Source of the DNA: Cellulosimicrobium sp. ES-005
GTDB lineage: Bacteria > Actinomycetota > Actinomycetes > Actinomycetales > Cellulomonadaceae
Length of the DNA stretch: 64,000 nt
Direction of reading: 5' to 3'
Assembly: GCF_040448685.1 (NCBI RefSeq)
Contig: NZ_CP159290.1
Coordinates: 868,001 to 932,000 of the forward strand
Part shown: positions 8,732-16,275 of the stretch, piece by piece
Layout: every line of letters starts with the position of its first letter
Numbering within the stretch: the stretch's first letter is position 1
Translations under genes and position numbers: made by a program
The notes under the pieces: generated by a model
Told to the model about the DNA's origin: nothing
The model's database searches: none
What the model saw: only the letters and a program-made list of their open reading frames with translations

Positions 8732-9120
8732 CCACGACGACGTCCCTCGTGGACTCTCTCGCGCCGACCGTCGCGGGCGGTCCGGGCTGGGCGGCCGACG
8801 TCGTCGCCGAGACCGCGACGCCGAGCCCTTCCGACGACCCGCTGCGCAAGGACCTCGACCCGAACGACGTGTCGCCGGGCCTCGTCGGCTTCCTCGCGAT
8901 CTTCGCGGTGGCGCTCGCGACCGTGGGCCTCTTCTTCGCCCTGTCCCGCCAGCTCCGGCGCATGCGGCACAACGCCGAGGTGCAGGGCATCGGCGCGGAC
9001 GGTCCGCTGGAGACGGGCGCCGACGGCGCGGCTCCCGGAGCCGAGAGCCCGGACGGGACGACGTCCGACGGCGGCGCTCCCGACGGTGCGCCCGGCGGCG
9101 GTCCCGCCCGGCAGGGCTGA
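8728..9120 (+). CDS. Small single-pass membrane protein, Rv1083-like
   Basis: Function unknown. The 130-residue protein has an N-terminal soluble segment with the motif LRKDLDPNDVSPGLVGFLA, one membrane helix at about residues 51-70, a basic cytoplasmic stop (RQLRRMRHNAE) and a Gly/Ala/Asp-rich disordered tail of about 45 residues. Its GTG overlaps the mca stop (GTGA), so it is translationally coupled to mca. Rv1083 holds the same position after mca in M. tuberculosis, which suggests a conserved but uncharacterised link to Mca. Confidence 0.8.
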   Translation: MTTTTSLVDSLAPTVAGGPGWAADVVAETATPSPSDDPLRKDLDPNDVSPGLVGFLAIFAVALATVGLFFALSRQLRRMRHNAEVQGIGADGPLETGADGAAPGAESPDGTTSDGGAPDGAPGGGPARQG

Positions 9121-9122
9121 CC

Positions 9123-9929
9123 GTGGCCGCCGGGGCGCGCGTCACGATCGGCCAGATCGAGGTCTCCGCCGACCATGCGGCGAACCTCGTGACGGTCGGT
9201 GCCGCGTTCCGGGAGGCGGGGCGCGTGCACGCGGACCTGCTCGTGCTGCCCGAGTACGCGGCGGGCTTCGACCCCCGGGGCACGGGCGTCGAGCACGCCG
9301 AGCCGCTCGACGGGCCGTTCGTGACCACCCTGCGCCGGCTCGCGCGCGAGCACGGGGTCGCCGCGATCGCGGGGACCCTCGTGCCGGGCGGCGCCGCGGG
9401 ACGCGCGGTGAACGTCGTCGTCGCGGTGGACGCGTCGGGCGAGCTCGTGGGCACGTACCGCAAGGTGCACCTCTACGACGCGTTCGGGCACCGCGAGTCC
9501 GACCGGCTCGACGCCGGCGACCCGGCGGCGCCGCCGCTGGTCGTGCGCCTCGGTGACCTGACGTTCGGCGTCATGACGTGCTACGACCTGCGGTTCCCCG
9601 AGAGCGCGCGGCGGCTCGTCGACGCCGGCGCGGACGTGCTCGTCGTGCCCGCGGCGTGGGCGGCGGGCGACCTCAAGGCGGACCAGTGGCGCACCCTCGC
9701 GCGGGCGCGGGCGATCGAGAACACCGCCGTCGTGCTCGCGGTCGGGCAGGCGGGCAGGGGCGTGACCGGCCGCTCGCTCCTCGTCGGCCCGGACGGCCAG
9801 GTCGGCCTGGAGCTCGGCGAGCGCGCCGAGCTGCGCAGCGCCGACCTCGACCCCGCGGCCCTGGCGAGCGTGCGCGAGCGCAACCCGTCGCTCGCCAACC
9901 GCCGGTACGCCGTCGTCCCTCGGGACTGA
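9123..9929 (+). CDS. Carbon-nitrogen hydrolase (Nit2-like amidase)
   Basis: Nitrilase-superfamily amidase of 268 residues with a complete Glu-Lys-Cys triad: Glu in LLVLPEYAAGF, Lys in GTYRKVHLYDAF and Cys in VMTCYDLRFPE. The YRKVHLYDAFGHRESD context is that of Nit/omega-amidase and deaminated-glutathione amidase enzymes, so a metabolite-repair role is plausible; the substrate is not determined. The GTG lies 2 nt after the stop of the preceding gene, so it is probably part of the mca transcript. This position is occupied by a thioredoxin-domain gene in the M. tuberculosis locus, as I recall it. Confidence 0.9.
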   Translation: MAAGARVTIGQIEVSADHAANLVTVGAAFREAGRVHADLLVLPEYAAGFDPRGTGVEHAEPLDGPFVTTLRRLAREHGVAAIAGTLVPGGAAGRAVNVVVAVDASGELVGTYRKVHLYDAFGHRESDRLDAGDPAAPPLVVRLGDLTFGVMTCYDLRFPESARRLVDAGADVLVVPAAWAAGDLKADQWRTLARARAIENTAVVLAVGQAGRGVTGRSLLVGPDGQVGLELGERAELRSADLDPAALASVRERNPSLANRRYAVVPRD

Positions 9930-9942
9930 GCTCGCGGCGCGC

Positions 9943-10716
9943 TCAGCGGGCCGCGACCGCCGCCAGCATGATCGCGATGTAGTGGCACGTGAAGCCGACG
10001 ACGGTGAGCACGTGGAAGATCTCGTGGAAGCCGAACCAGCGGGGGCTGGGGTTCGGCTTCTTGATGCCGTAGACGACGGCGCCGAGCGTGTAGGCGAGGC
10101 CGCCCGCGGCGACGAGCCAGACGATCGCCGGCCCGTTCGTCGTGGTCCAGAACTGCGGCATGTAGCCGACGGCGACCCAGCCGAGGGCGACGTAGATCGG
10201 CACGTAGACCCAGCGCGGGGCGTCGAGCCACAGGATCCGGGCGAGGAGGCCGAGGACGGCGCCGCCCCAGACGATCGCGAGCAGGATCGTCGCGGTCCGC
10301 TGGGGGAGCAGGAGCACCGCGAGGGGTGTGTAGGTGCCCGCGATGATGAGGAAGATGTTCGAGTGGTCGGCGCGGCGGAGCACCCCGGCGACGCGTGGCG
10401 ACCACGTACCGCGGTGGTAGACGGCGCTCGTGCCGAAGAGGAGGCACGCGCTGAGCCCGAAGATCGCGCACGACACCTTGCCCGCGACGGGCGGGGCGAC
10501 GACGACGAGGACGATGCTCGCGACGAGCACGACGGGGAACGTCCCCGCGTGGATCCAGCCCCGCAGGCGCGGCTTGACCGCCTCGGCGACCTTCTCGACC
10601 GCGTCGCCCACGCTCTCGCGGACGTCCTTCACGGGGTCGGCACCCGGCAGGCGCGCGCGTCCGGTGTCGGTGGCGGGCGCGCTCGGGGTGGGGTCGCTGT
10701 CGTGCGGTCGGTCCAC
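9943..10716 (-). CDS. trhA: TrhA/hemolysin III family membrane protein
   Basis: Seven-helix membrane protein of the PAQR/hemolysin III family (257 residues); despite the name it is probably not a toxin and some members act in membrane-fluidity homeostasis. Seen: SAVYHRGTWSP and GFHEIFHVLTVVGFTCHYIAI carrying the conserved His residues of the metal site, and RADHSNIFLIIAGTYTPLAVL with conserved Ser, Asp and His. The GTG at 10716 follows GAGGAG; an upstream start would add 24 low-complexity residues. It ends 13 nt from the convergent nitrilase gene. A composite inverted repeat upstream (10804-10840) may control it. Confidence 0.9.
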   Translation of the reverse strand: MDRPHDSDPTPSAPATDTGRARLPGADPVKDVRESVGDAVEKVAEAVKPRLRGWIHAGTFPVVLVASIVLVVVAPPVAGKVSCAIFGLSACLLFGTSAVYHRGTWSPRVAGVLRRADHSNIFLIIAGTYTPLAVLLLPQRTATILLAIVWGGAVLGLLARILWLDAPRWVYVPIYVALGWVAVGYMPQFWTTTNGPAIVWLVAAGGLAYTLGAVVYGIKKPNPSPRWFGFHEIFHVLTVVGFTCHYIAIMLAAVAAR

Positions 10717-10803
10717 GGCGTCTCCTCGGGGTCGGGCCGGGTCGGGCGGTGGTCTGCCGGTGGTCGGGTGGGTCGGGCGGACGCGCACGCGGCGTCGTCC
10801 GTC

Positions 10804-10840
10804 GAACCTACGCCATCGTAAGTTACGCGAGCGTAGGTTC
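10804..10840. promoter_or_regulatory. Nested inverted-repeat operator
   Basis: Outer arms GAACCTACGC and GCGTAGGTTC flank a perfect inner repeat CGTAAGTTACG (10817-10827), giving four TACG/CGTA half-sites in 37 bp. The spacing resembles paired TetR-type operators. It lies in the divergent trhA/uppS spacer (298 bp, otherwise without a gene). No TetR gene is in the window, so the regulator would act in trans. Confidence 0.6.
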
Positions 10841-11014
10841 GCGAGCCCTCGTCGCGCCGCGGGTGTGAAGATCCTGGGCAGGGCCGTGCGCGGTCGCGGG
10901 CGCCCTGCCGTCCGGACGCTCCGGAGCGGTAGCGTGTGCGGGTTCGGCCCGCGCGTCCCGACCAGGGACCAGCCCGCCGGGCGACACCCGTCCTTCCACC
11001 GTCGAGGAACCGTC

Positions 11015-11776
11015 GTGCGCCTGCCCCGCCCCGTCTACGGACTCTACGAGCGTCGCCTCGCCGCGACCCTCTCGCACGAGAGCGTGCCCCGCCACGTGGG
11101 CGTCATCCTCGACGGCAACCGGCGCTGGGCGCGCTCGTTCGGCGAGTCGACGGCGACCGGGCACCGTCGCGGTGCCGACAAGATCGCGGAGTTCCTCGGC
11201 TGGAGCGAGGACCAGGGCGTCGAGGTCGTCACGCTGTGGATGCTCTCGACCGACAACCTCTCGCGCTCCCAGGAGGAGCTCTCCGCGCTGCTCGACATCA
11301 TCGAGGACGCGGTGCGCGACCTCGCCGACTCGGGCCGCTGGCGCTTGCGGGTCATGGGCCGCCTCGACCTGCTCCCCGAGCGCCTCGCCGGCGCGCTGCG
11401 CGAGGCGCAGCAGCGCACGGCCTCGGTCGACGGGCTCCAGGTGAACGTGGCGATCGGCTACGGCGGGCGGCACGAGATCGCCGACGCGGTGCGCTCCTAT
11501 CTCCGCGAGCAGGCGGCCGCGGGCGCGCGGCTCCAGGACCTCGCGGAGAACCTCGACGTCGAGCACATCGAGGAGCACCTGTACACCAAGGGCCAGCCGG
11601 ACCCGGAGCTCGTCATCCGTACGTCGGGCGAGCAGCGCCTCGGCGGCTTCCTGCTGTGGCAGAGCGCCCACTCCGAGTTCTACTTCTGCGAGGCGTACTG
11701 GCCGGACTTCCGGCGCGTCGACTACCTGCGCGCGCTGCGCGCCTACTCCCAGCGCGAGCGTCGCCTCGGCCGCTGA
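11015..11776 (+). CDS. uppS: Short-chain cis-prenyltransferase (isoprenyl transferase)
   Basis: Adds isopentenyl diphosphate to allylic primers in cis for undecaprenyl phosphate synthesis. The 253-residue protein has the catalytic motif VGVILDGNRRWAR (Asp33), GHRRGADKI, LWMLSTDNLSRS and the C-terminal ELVIRTSGEQRLGGFLLWQSAHSE region. Its place after a hemolysin III gene matches Rv1086, the short-chain Z,E-farnesyl diphosphate synthase, so that activity is favoured over full-length UppS; this is inference from order. The GTG at 11015 follows GAGGA. A possible -10, TAGCGT, lies at 10930-10935. Confidence 0.92.
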   Translation: MRLPRPVYGLYERRLAATLSHESVPRHVGVILDGNRRWARSFGESTATGHRRGADKIAEFLGWSEDQGVEVVTLWMLSTDNLSRSQEELSALLDIIEDAVRDLADSGRWRLRVMGRLDLLPERLAGALREAQQRTASVDGLQVNVAIGYGGRHEIADAVRSYLREQAAAGARLQDLAENLDVEHIEEHLYTKGQPDPELVIRTSGEQRLGGFLLWQSAHSEFYFCEAYWPDFRRVDYLRALRAYSQRERRLGR

Positions 11777-11793
11777 GCCCGCCCCCGACCCGG

Positions 11794-11815
11794 TAAGGTC
11801 GATGCGAACGCATCG
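11794..11815 (+). promoter_or_regulatory. marR promoter with overlapping 16-bp operator
   Basis: A -10 box TAAGGT (11794-11799) runs directly into a perfect inverted repeat, CGATGCG-AA-CGCATCG (11800-11815), placed over the expected transcription start. That position fits autorepression by the MarR protein encoded 22 nt downstream. Confidence 0.55.
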
Positions 11816-11836
11816 ATCGAGCCGTCCGGGGGTGTC

Positions 11837-12382
11837 ATGGTCGAGCAGGGCCGGCGCGAGGACGAGCCCGTCACGGCGCCTGGTCACGGGAGCCCGCGGC
11901 TCGCCGTGGAGACCTGGGAGTCGCTCTTCCGGGCGCAGGTCACCGTCATGCGCCGGCTGCAGGCCGACCCGGTCTGGGACGGCCTCACCCTGCGCGAGTA
12001 CGACGTGCTCTTCTCGCTCACCAAGGGCCCGGACGAGGGGATGCGCCTGCGCGACCTCAACGTCTACATCCTGCTCAGCCAGCCGTCGCTGAGCCGCATG
12101 GTCGACCGGCTCGCGACGCGCGGCCTCGTCGAGCGGACGTCCGCGCCCGACGACGCGCGCGGCACGCTCGTCCGGCTCACGCGGGCGGGCCGGGACCTCC
12201 AGCGGGCGACCGGGCGCGCGCACGCGCGGGCCATCGCGACCTACGTGGGCGGGGCGCTCGACGACGACGATCTCGCGACCCTCGGCGAGCTCCTCGAGCG
12301 GTTGCGCGCGGCCCAGCGGACGATCCCCGACGTGGTGCGCGAGGCCGTCCCCGAGCCACCGGCGGACGGGCGGCGTCCGTGA
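11837..12382 (+). CDS. MarR family transcriptional regulator
   Basis: Dimeric winged-helix regulator of 181 residues. The core spans about residues 25-150: LREYDVLFSLTKGPDEGMRLRDLN, the recognition helix LLSQPSLSRMVDRLATRGLVERT and the wing APDDARGTLVRLTRAGRDL. No ligand-binding residues can be assigned. The ATG follows a GGGGG-type ribosome site in a 30-nt leader. The next gene, a glycerate kinase, has its own -10 box, so co-transcription is not required; the target may be the gene itself via the palindrome at its promoter. Confidence 0.9.
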   Translation: MVEQGRREDEPVTAPGHGSPRLAVETWESLFRAQVTVMRRLQADPVWDGLTLREYDVLFSLTKGPDEGMRLRDLNVYILLSQPSLSRMVDRLATRGLVERTSAPDDARGTLVRLTRAGRDLQRATGRAHARAIATYVGGALDDDDLATLGELLERLRAAQRTIPDVVREAVPEPPADGRRP

Positions 12383-12403
12383 GCGCTGTGGCGGGGAACA
12401 CGT

Positions 12404-12431
12404 CCGGTCCGTCCGTTCCCGGGCGGACCGG
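12404..12431 (+). terminator. Short hairpin after marR
   Basis: Arms CCGGTCCG and CGGACCGG with a 12-nt loop lie between the MarR stop and the glycerate kinase -10 box. It could end the marR transcript; since it overlaps the expected -35 of the next gene, an operator is the alternative. Confidence 0.35.
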
Positions 12432-12447
12432 GAGGTCCCGCGCTGCC

Positions 12448-12453
12448 TAGGAT
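12448..12453 (+). promoter_or_regulatory. -10 box TAGGAT deciding the glycerate kinase start
   Basis: TAGGAT ends 7 nt before the GTG at 12461 and overlaps the in-frame ATG at 12452. The ATG therefore cannot be within the transcript, and the GTG is the likely leaderless start. Confidence 0.6.
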
Positions 12454-12460
12454 GCGAAGC

Positions 12461-13660
12461 GTGTCCTCAACGCCGAGCACCATCCAGACCGCTTCCCCGA
12501 AGCGCCCCGACGGCCCGCTGCGCGTCGTCGTCGCGCCCGACTCGTTCAAGGGCAGCCTGAGCGCCGCGGACGTCGCGCACGCCGTCGCCGCCGGGGTGCG
12601 CGGCGTCGTCCCCGACGCCGAGGTCGTCGAGCTGCCCATGGCCGACGGCGGCGAGGGCACCCTCGACGCGCTCCTCGCCGTGTGGGGCGTACCGGCGCGC
12701 GAGGTCGCGACCGTCGACGCGATCGGGCGTCCGCGCACCGCGCGGTACGGGGTCTCCGCCGACGGGCGGCTGGGCGTCGTGGAGCTCGCGGAGGCGAGCG
12801 GCCTGCCGCAGGTGAGCGACGTCGCGCTGCAGCCCCTGCACGCGCACACGCTCGGCACCGGCGCGGCGGCCGCGGCCGTGCTCGACGCGGGCGTGGACGA
12901 GGTGATCGTGTGCCTCGGCGGGTCGGCGTCGACCGACGGCGGCGCGGGCATCCTCACCGGCCTCGGCGCGCGGCTCCTGGACGCCGCCGGGGACCAGGTG
13001 CCCGACGGCGGCGAGGGGCTCGCGCGGGTCGCGCGCCTCGACCTGTCCGGGCTGCACCCGCGCGCCCGCGACGTGCGCTGGCGCCTCGCGGTCGACGTGA
13101 CCAACCCGCTGCACGGCGAGCGCGGCGCGGCGCACGTGTTCGGCCCGCAGAAGGGCGCCCAGGAGGCCGACGTCGCGTTCCTGGACGACGCGCTACGCCG
13201 CTGGGCAGGGGTGCTGGTCGAGGAGGCCGGGTTCGACGTGTCCGAGCTCGCGGGGGCGGGCGCGGCGGGCGGCGTGCCCGCGGCGATGGTCGGCGTCCTC
13301 GGCGCGGAGCTCGAGCCCGGCGCGCGCCTCGTCGCCGAGGCCGTCGGGCTGCCGGACGCGATCCGCCGTGCGGACCTGGTCGTCACGGGCGAGGGGTCGT
13401 TCGACTCGCAGTCGGTCAACGGCAAGGTCGCCGACGCGATGGGCGCGCTCGCCGCCGAGGCACCGCACCGTCCGCCGGTCGTCGTCCTCGCGGGGCGCGT
13501 GCTGCTACCGGCGCACCAGGCGCGCGACGCCGGCATCGCCGCGGCGTTCAGCATCGCCCCCGGCCCCATCGAGCTCGACGAGCTGCTCGACCGGACGGCC
13601 TCCCGGCTGACCGACCTCGCCGCGACGGTCACGAGCCTCCACGTCGCCTCGCGGCGCTGA
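12461..13660 (+). CDS. glxK: Glycerate 2-kinase, GarK/GlxK family
   Basis: Phosphorylates D-glycerate, feeding glyoxylate or glucarate breakdown into glycolysis. The 399-residue protein shows the family signatures VVVAPDSFKGSLSAADVA, PMADGGEGTLDALL, VCLGGSASTDGGAGILTGLGA, NPLHGERGAAHVFGPQKGA and TGEGSFDSQSVNGKV. Length is normal for the family (about 375-400). The GTG start is preferred on the leaderless pattern; an ATG three codons earlier overlaps the -10 box. No other glyoxylate genes are adjacent, so the upstream pathway is unknown. It converges on the AAA ATPase gene. Confidence 0.93.
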   Translation: MSSTPSTIQTASPKRPDGPLRVVVAPDSFKGSLSAADVAHAVAAGVRGVVPDAEVVELPMADGGEGTLDALLAVWGVPAREVATVDAIGRPRTARYGVSADGRLGVVELAEASGLPQVSDVALQPLHAHTLGTGAAAAAVLDAGVDEVIVCLGGSASTDGGAGILTGLGARLLDAAGDQVPDGGEGLARVARLDLSGLHPRARDVRWRLAVDVTNPLHGERGAAHVFGPQKGAQEADVAFLDDALRRWAGVLVEEAGFDVSELAGAGAAGGVPAAMVGVLGAELEPGARLVAEAVGLPDAIRRADLVVTGEGSFDSQSVNGKVADAMGALAAEAPHRPPVVVLAGRVLLPAHQARDAGIAAAFSIAPGPIELDELLDRTASRLTDLAATVTSLHVASRR

Positions 13661-13707
13661 CCGCCGCCCCGGGGCGGGGCTCGAGCCCGAGGTCCGCGCC
13701 GCCGGCG

Positions 13708-14919
13708 TCACCGCCGGGGCCAGGTCCACGGCGGCTGGTCGAGCAGGCCCTCGCGCCCGGCGACCGTCGTCTCGCCGAACGGTGAGCGGACGAGCTCGAC
13801 CTCGAGGAGCTCGTCGGAGCCCGGCAGGTCGGCCGTGCCCGACGCCGTCGCGTCCCGCAGCGCCTCGACGAGCGGCGTCGCGTGGGTCACCACGACGACC
13901 TGCGTCTCCCGGGCCGCGGCGTGCGCGAGCGTGCCGAGCGCGGGCAGCAGGTCCGGGTGCAGGCTCGTCTCGGGCTCGTTGAGCACGAGGAGCTCGGGCG
14001 GGCGCGGCGAGAGCAGCGCGGCGACGAGGAACAGGTACCGCAGCGTGCCGTCGCTCAGCTCGGCGCCCGTGAGGGGCCGCAGCAGCCCGTGCTGGTGGAG
14101 GGCGATCTCGAACCGTCCGTCGTCGGCGTGCACCGCGAGCCGGCTCCCGGGGAACGCGCGGGACACGGCGGCGTCGAGCTCGTCGCCGCGGCCGAGGTCG
14201 CGGACGGTCTCGAGCGCGGCGGCGAGGTCCGCGCCGTCGTGCGCGAGGACCGGCGTGCGGGTGCCGACCTGCGGCGCGCGCGCCGGGGCGCCGGCGTCGG
14301 TGCGGAGCTGGTCGTAGAACCGCCACGAGCGCAGCGTTTCCCGCACCGCGACGACCTCCGGCGCGCCCACCGGGTCGACGAGCTCGGTGAGCACGCTGTC
14401 GAACGACCGGAGCCGGGCGGGGGTGGAGACCCAGCGTCCGGCGTCGTCCCGCACGCGGACCGCGGGCCCGCGCCGCTCGACCTGGAGCGTCGCGGGACGC
14501 GGGGAGGGACCGGACCAGACCGTCTCGACCTTGATCTCGGGGTCGAGCCCGAACGCCGACCCGGGGTGCTGCGGGAGCCCCAGGTCGACGGCGTAGCCGA
14601 GGTCGCCCAGTGCGCCGCCCGCGAACCCCAGCCGCAGCGCGACGGGCGCGGTCCGCCGCGTGCCCTGCACCGGGCCACCGTCACGCAGCGCGCGGCTGCC
14701 GCCCTGCTCCGGCCCGGCCCACAGCGTCGAGCGCAGCCCGCCCTCGCGCGCGACCGCCCCCACCGCGCCCCCGAGCGCGCACTCCGCGAGCAGGCGGAGC
14801 GCGCGGTACAGGCTCGACTTCCCGGTCCCGTTGGCCCCGGTCACGACCGTCAGCCGGTCGAGCGGCAGCACGAGGCTGCGCAGGGAGCGGTACCCCTCCA
14901 CGGCGATCGTCGCGAGCAT
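13708..14919 (-). CDS. AAA family ATPase (RecF/OLD-like, AAA_21 type)
   Basis: Function unknown. The 403-residue ABC/SMC-type ATPase without a coiled-coil arm has Walker A GANGTGKSSLYRAL (about residues 28-37), a signature-like ELSDGTLRYLFLVAALLSP, Walker B LLVLNEPETSLHPDLLPAL and the switch His in VVVVTHATPLVEAL. The Leu-Asn-Glu-Pro-Glu Walker B is usual for the AAA_21/15 group found in overcoming-lysogenisation and related ATPases. No nuclease, TOPRIM or partner gene is beside it, so a defence role is not supported. The ATG follows GGAGG; the open frame upstream is read-through. Confidence 0.85.
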   Translation of the reverse strand: MLATIAVEGYRSLRSLVLPLDRLTVVTGANGTGKSSLYRALRLLAECALGGAVGAVAREGGLRSTLWAGPEQGGSRALRDGGPVQGTRRTAPVALRLGFAGGALGDLGYAVDLGLPQHPGSAFGLDPEIKVETVWSGPSPRPATLQVERRGPAVRVRDDAGRWVSTPARLRSFDSVLTELVDPVGAPEVVAVRETLRSWRFYDQLRTDAGAPARAPQVGTRTPVLAHDGADLAAALETVRDLGRGDELDAAVSRAFPGSRLAVHADDGRFEIALHQHGLLRPLTGAELSDGTLRYLFLVAALLSPRPPELLVLNEPETSLHPDLLPALGTLAHAAARETQVVVVTHATPLVEALRDATASGTADLPGSDELLEVELVRSPFGETTVAGREGLLDQPPWTWPRR

Positions 14920-15007
14920 CGTCACCTCCGCCGCGCACGCTACGCGTGGCCTCCCACGCGGGCGTGGCCGGGCGCCGCGGACGCCCGTACCCGAGGTTGC
15001 GGGCACC

Positions 15008-15073
15008 CGCATCCAGGAATGCGGGAATGCGCGTCCGGGAATGCCGGAATCCACGTCCGGAAATGCCGAGACC
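15008..15073. repeat. Three degenerate 22-bp tandem repeats upstream of mntP
   Basis: Units at 15008-15029, 15030-15051 and 15052-15073 share a CRYRTCC-GG-AATGC core. They lie 44 bp before the mntP -10 box in the 211-bp divergent spacer. Their placement suggests regulator binding. If the mRNA is leaderless, they are not transcribed and cannot be a riboswitch. Confidence 0.6.
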
Positions 15074-15116
15074 AGCGTCACCACGACGCACCTGGACGCA
15101 TTCCTCGGGCGCTTTC

Positions 15117-15122
15117 TAGGCT
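15117..15122 (+). promoter_or_regulatory. -10 box TAGGCT, probable leaderless start of mntP
   Basis: TAGGCT ends 8 nt before the GTG at 15131, with no Shine-Dalgarno sequence between (the gap is pyrimidine-rich). Confidence 0.5.
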
Positions 15123-15130
15123 GCTTTCTC

Positions 15131-15787
15131 GTGGGAATTCTCGAGCTCGCGGTCGTCGCGGTCGCGCTCGCGGCGGACGCGTTCGCCGTGGCGCTCGCGC
15201 AGGGCACCCGGATGCGCCGCCCGACGTGGTGCGAGACCGCGCGCGTCGCGGTCCTCTTCGGCCTCTTCCAGGCGCTCATGCCGCTCGCCGGCTGGGCGCT
15301 GTCCACGTGGTTCGCCGACGCGGTCTCCGGCGTCGCGCCGTGGATCGCCCTCGGGATGCTCGCGTTCGTGGGCGCGCACATGGTCAAGGAGGGCCTCCAG
15401 GACGAGGCCGAGCACGCCGTCGAGCACGTGGAGGGGCCTGCGGACGAGCGGGCCGCCGGCGGGGAAGCCGGGACGCCCGGCGAGCCGGCCGCCGTCGCGA
15501 CGCTCGCGCTACCCGTCACCCGCCCCCGCGTGGCCTACCGGGTGCTGCTCCCGCTGGCGATCGCGACGTCGATCGACGCCGCGGCGTCCGGCGTCACGTT
15601 CGCGGTGCTCGGCGTGCCGATCCTGCCCGCGGTCGTCCTGGTGGGCGCCGTGACGCTCGTGCTGTCCGCCCTCGGGGTGCGGATCGGCGCCCGTGCGGGC
15701 GAGCGCCTGGGCCGCTGGGCGACGGTCGCGGGCGGCGCCGTGCTCGTCCTGCTGGGCGTGCGCATCCTGCTCGCACACCTCCTCTGA
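15131..15787 (+). CDS. mntP: Manganese efflux pump MntP
   Basis: Exports Mn2+ across the cytoplasmic membrane. The 218-residue protein has six predicted helices in two repeats, each with the family Asp motif: DAFAVALAQG (about residues 16-25) and ATSIDAAASGV (about 147-157). A central charged loop of about 45 residues (EDEAEH-type, Glu/Ala/Gly-rich) separates the halves and is longer than in E. coli MntP. The start is set by the TAGGCT box. Typical MntP regulation is by MntR or a yybP-ykoY riboswitch; I could not fit the latter here. Confidence 0.92.
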   Translation: MGILELAVVAVALAADAFAVALAQGTRMRRPTWCETARVAVLFGLFQALMPLAGWALSTWFADAVSGVAPWIALGMLAFVGAHMVKEGLQDEAEHAVEHVEGPADERAAGGEAGTPGEPAAVATLALPVTRPRVAYRVLLPLAIATSIDAAASGVTFAVLGVPILPAVVLVGAVTLVLSALGVRIGARAGERLGRWATVAGGAVLVLLGVRILLAHLL

Positions 15788-15811
15788 CCCGCCCACAGCG
15801 CGGGGCGGGGA

Positions 15812-16219
15812 TCAGTCCGTGATCGCGAAGGCGTCGATCTCGACGAGCATCTCCTCGCGCGGCAGGCCCGTGAAGACCGTGGTGCGGCTGGGGAGCACGC
15901 CCTTCGTGGTGTGCTGCGCGACGAACGCGCCGTAGGCGTCGTTCATGATCGGGAAGTCCTCGCGCTTCGTGAGGTAGACGCGCAGCATGACGACGTCGTC
16001 GAACGTCGCGCCGGAGGCCTCGACGATCGCGCGCACGTTCTCGAGCGTGCGCGTGGTCTGCGCGGCGACGTCACCGGGGTACAGGTACTCGTTCGTCGCG
16101 GGGTCGACGGGGCCCTGGCCGGAGACCTGGACGAACGGGCCCTTGCGCACGCCCTGGTGGAACGTGTGGGCGGGCGCCGGGGCGTCGGGGGTCGAGATCG
16201 CGGTCTTCTCGCTGGTCAT
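15812..16219 (-). CDS. ridA: RidA family protein (enamine/imine deaminase)
   Basis: Hydrolyses reactive enamines and imines released by PLP enzymes. The 135-residue protein has the fold-typical GPFVQVSGQGPVDPATNEYLYPGDVAAQTTRTLENVRAI-type region and DDVVMLRVYLTKREDFPIMNDAY near the trimer interface. It lacks a clear canonical catalytic Arg of RidA in the usual C-terminal position (GLPREEMLVEIDAFA has Arg one helix earlier), so it may belong to a Rid1-3 subgroup. The ATG follows GAGAGGA. As the last gene of the operon with a PLP deaminase, it would remove 2-aminoacrylate-type by-products (inference). Confidence 0.9.
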   Translation of the reverse strand: MTSEKTAISTPDAPAPAHTFHQGVRKGPFVQVSGQGPVDPATNEYLYPGDVAAQTTRTLENVRAIVEASGATFDDVVMLRVYLTKREDFPIMNDAYGAFVAQHTTKGVLPSRTTVFTGLPREEMLVEIDAFAITD

Positions 16220-16275
16220 GGTGTCCTCTCGGTCGTTCGGGGGTCGCGGGGGGTGAGCGTGGTCTCGGGCGATGG

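Noticed and set aside
12452-12454. ATG start of glycerate kinase
   Set aside because: It overlaps the TAGGAT -10 box, so it would lie outside the transcript; the GTG at 12461 fits the leaderless spacing seen at other genes.
13708-14919. AAA ATPase as an anti-phage defence system
   Set aside because: No nuclease, reverse transcriptase, TOPRIM or other partner gene lies beside it, and neighbours are housekeeping genes. The ATPase alone is not evidence of defence.
14997-15130. Manganese (yybP-ykoY) riboswitch upstream of mntP
   Set aside because: I could not place its conserved loops, and the -10 box 8 nt before the GTG suggests there is no leader RNA.
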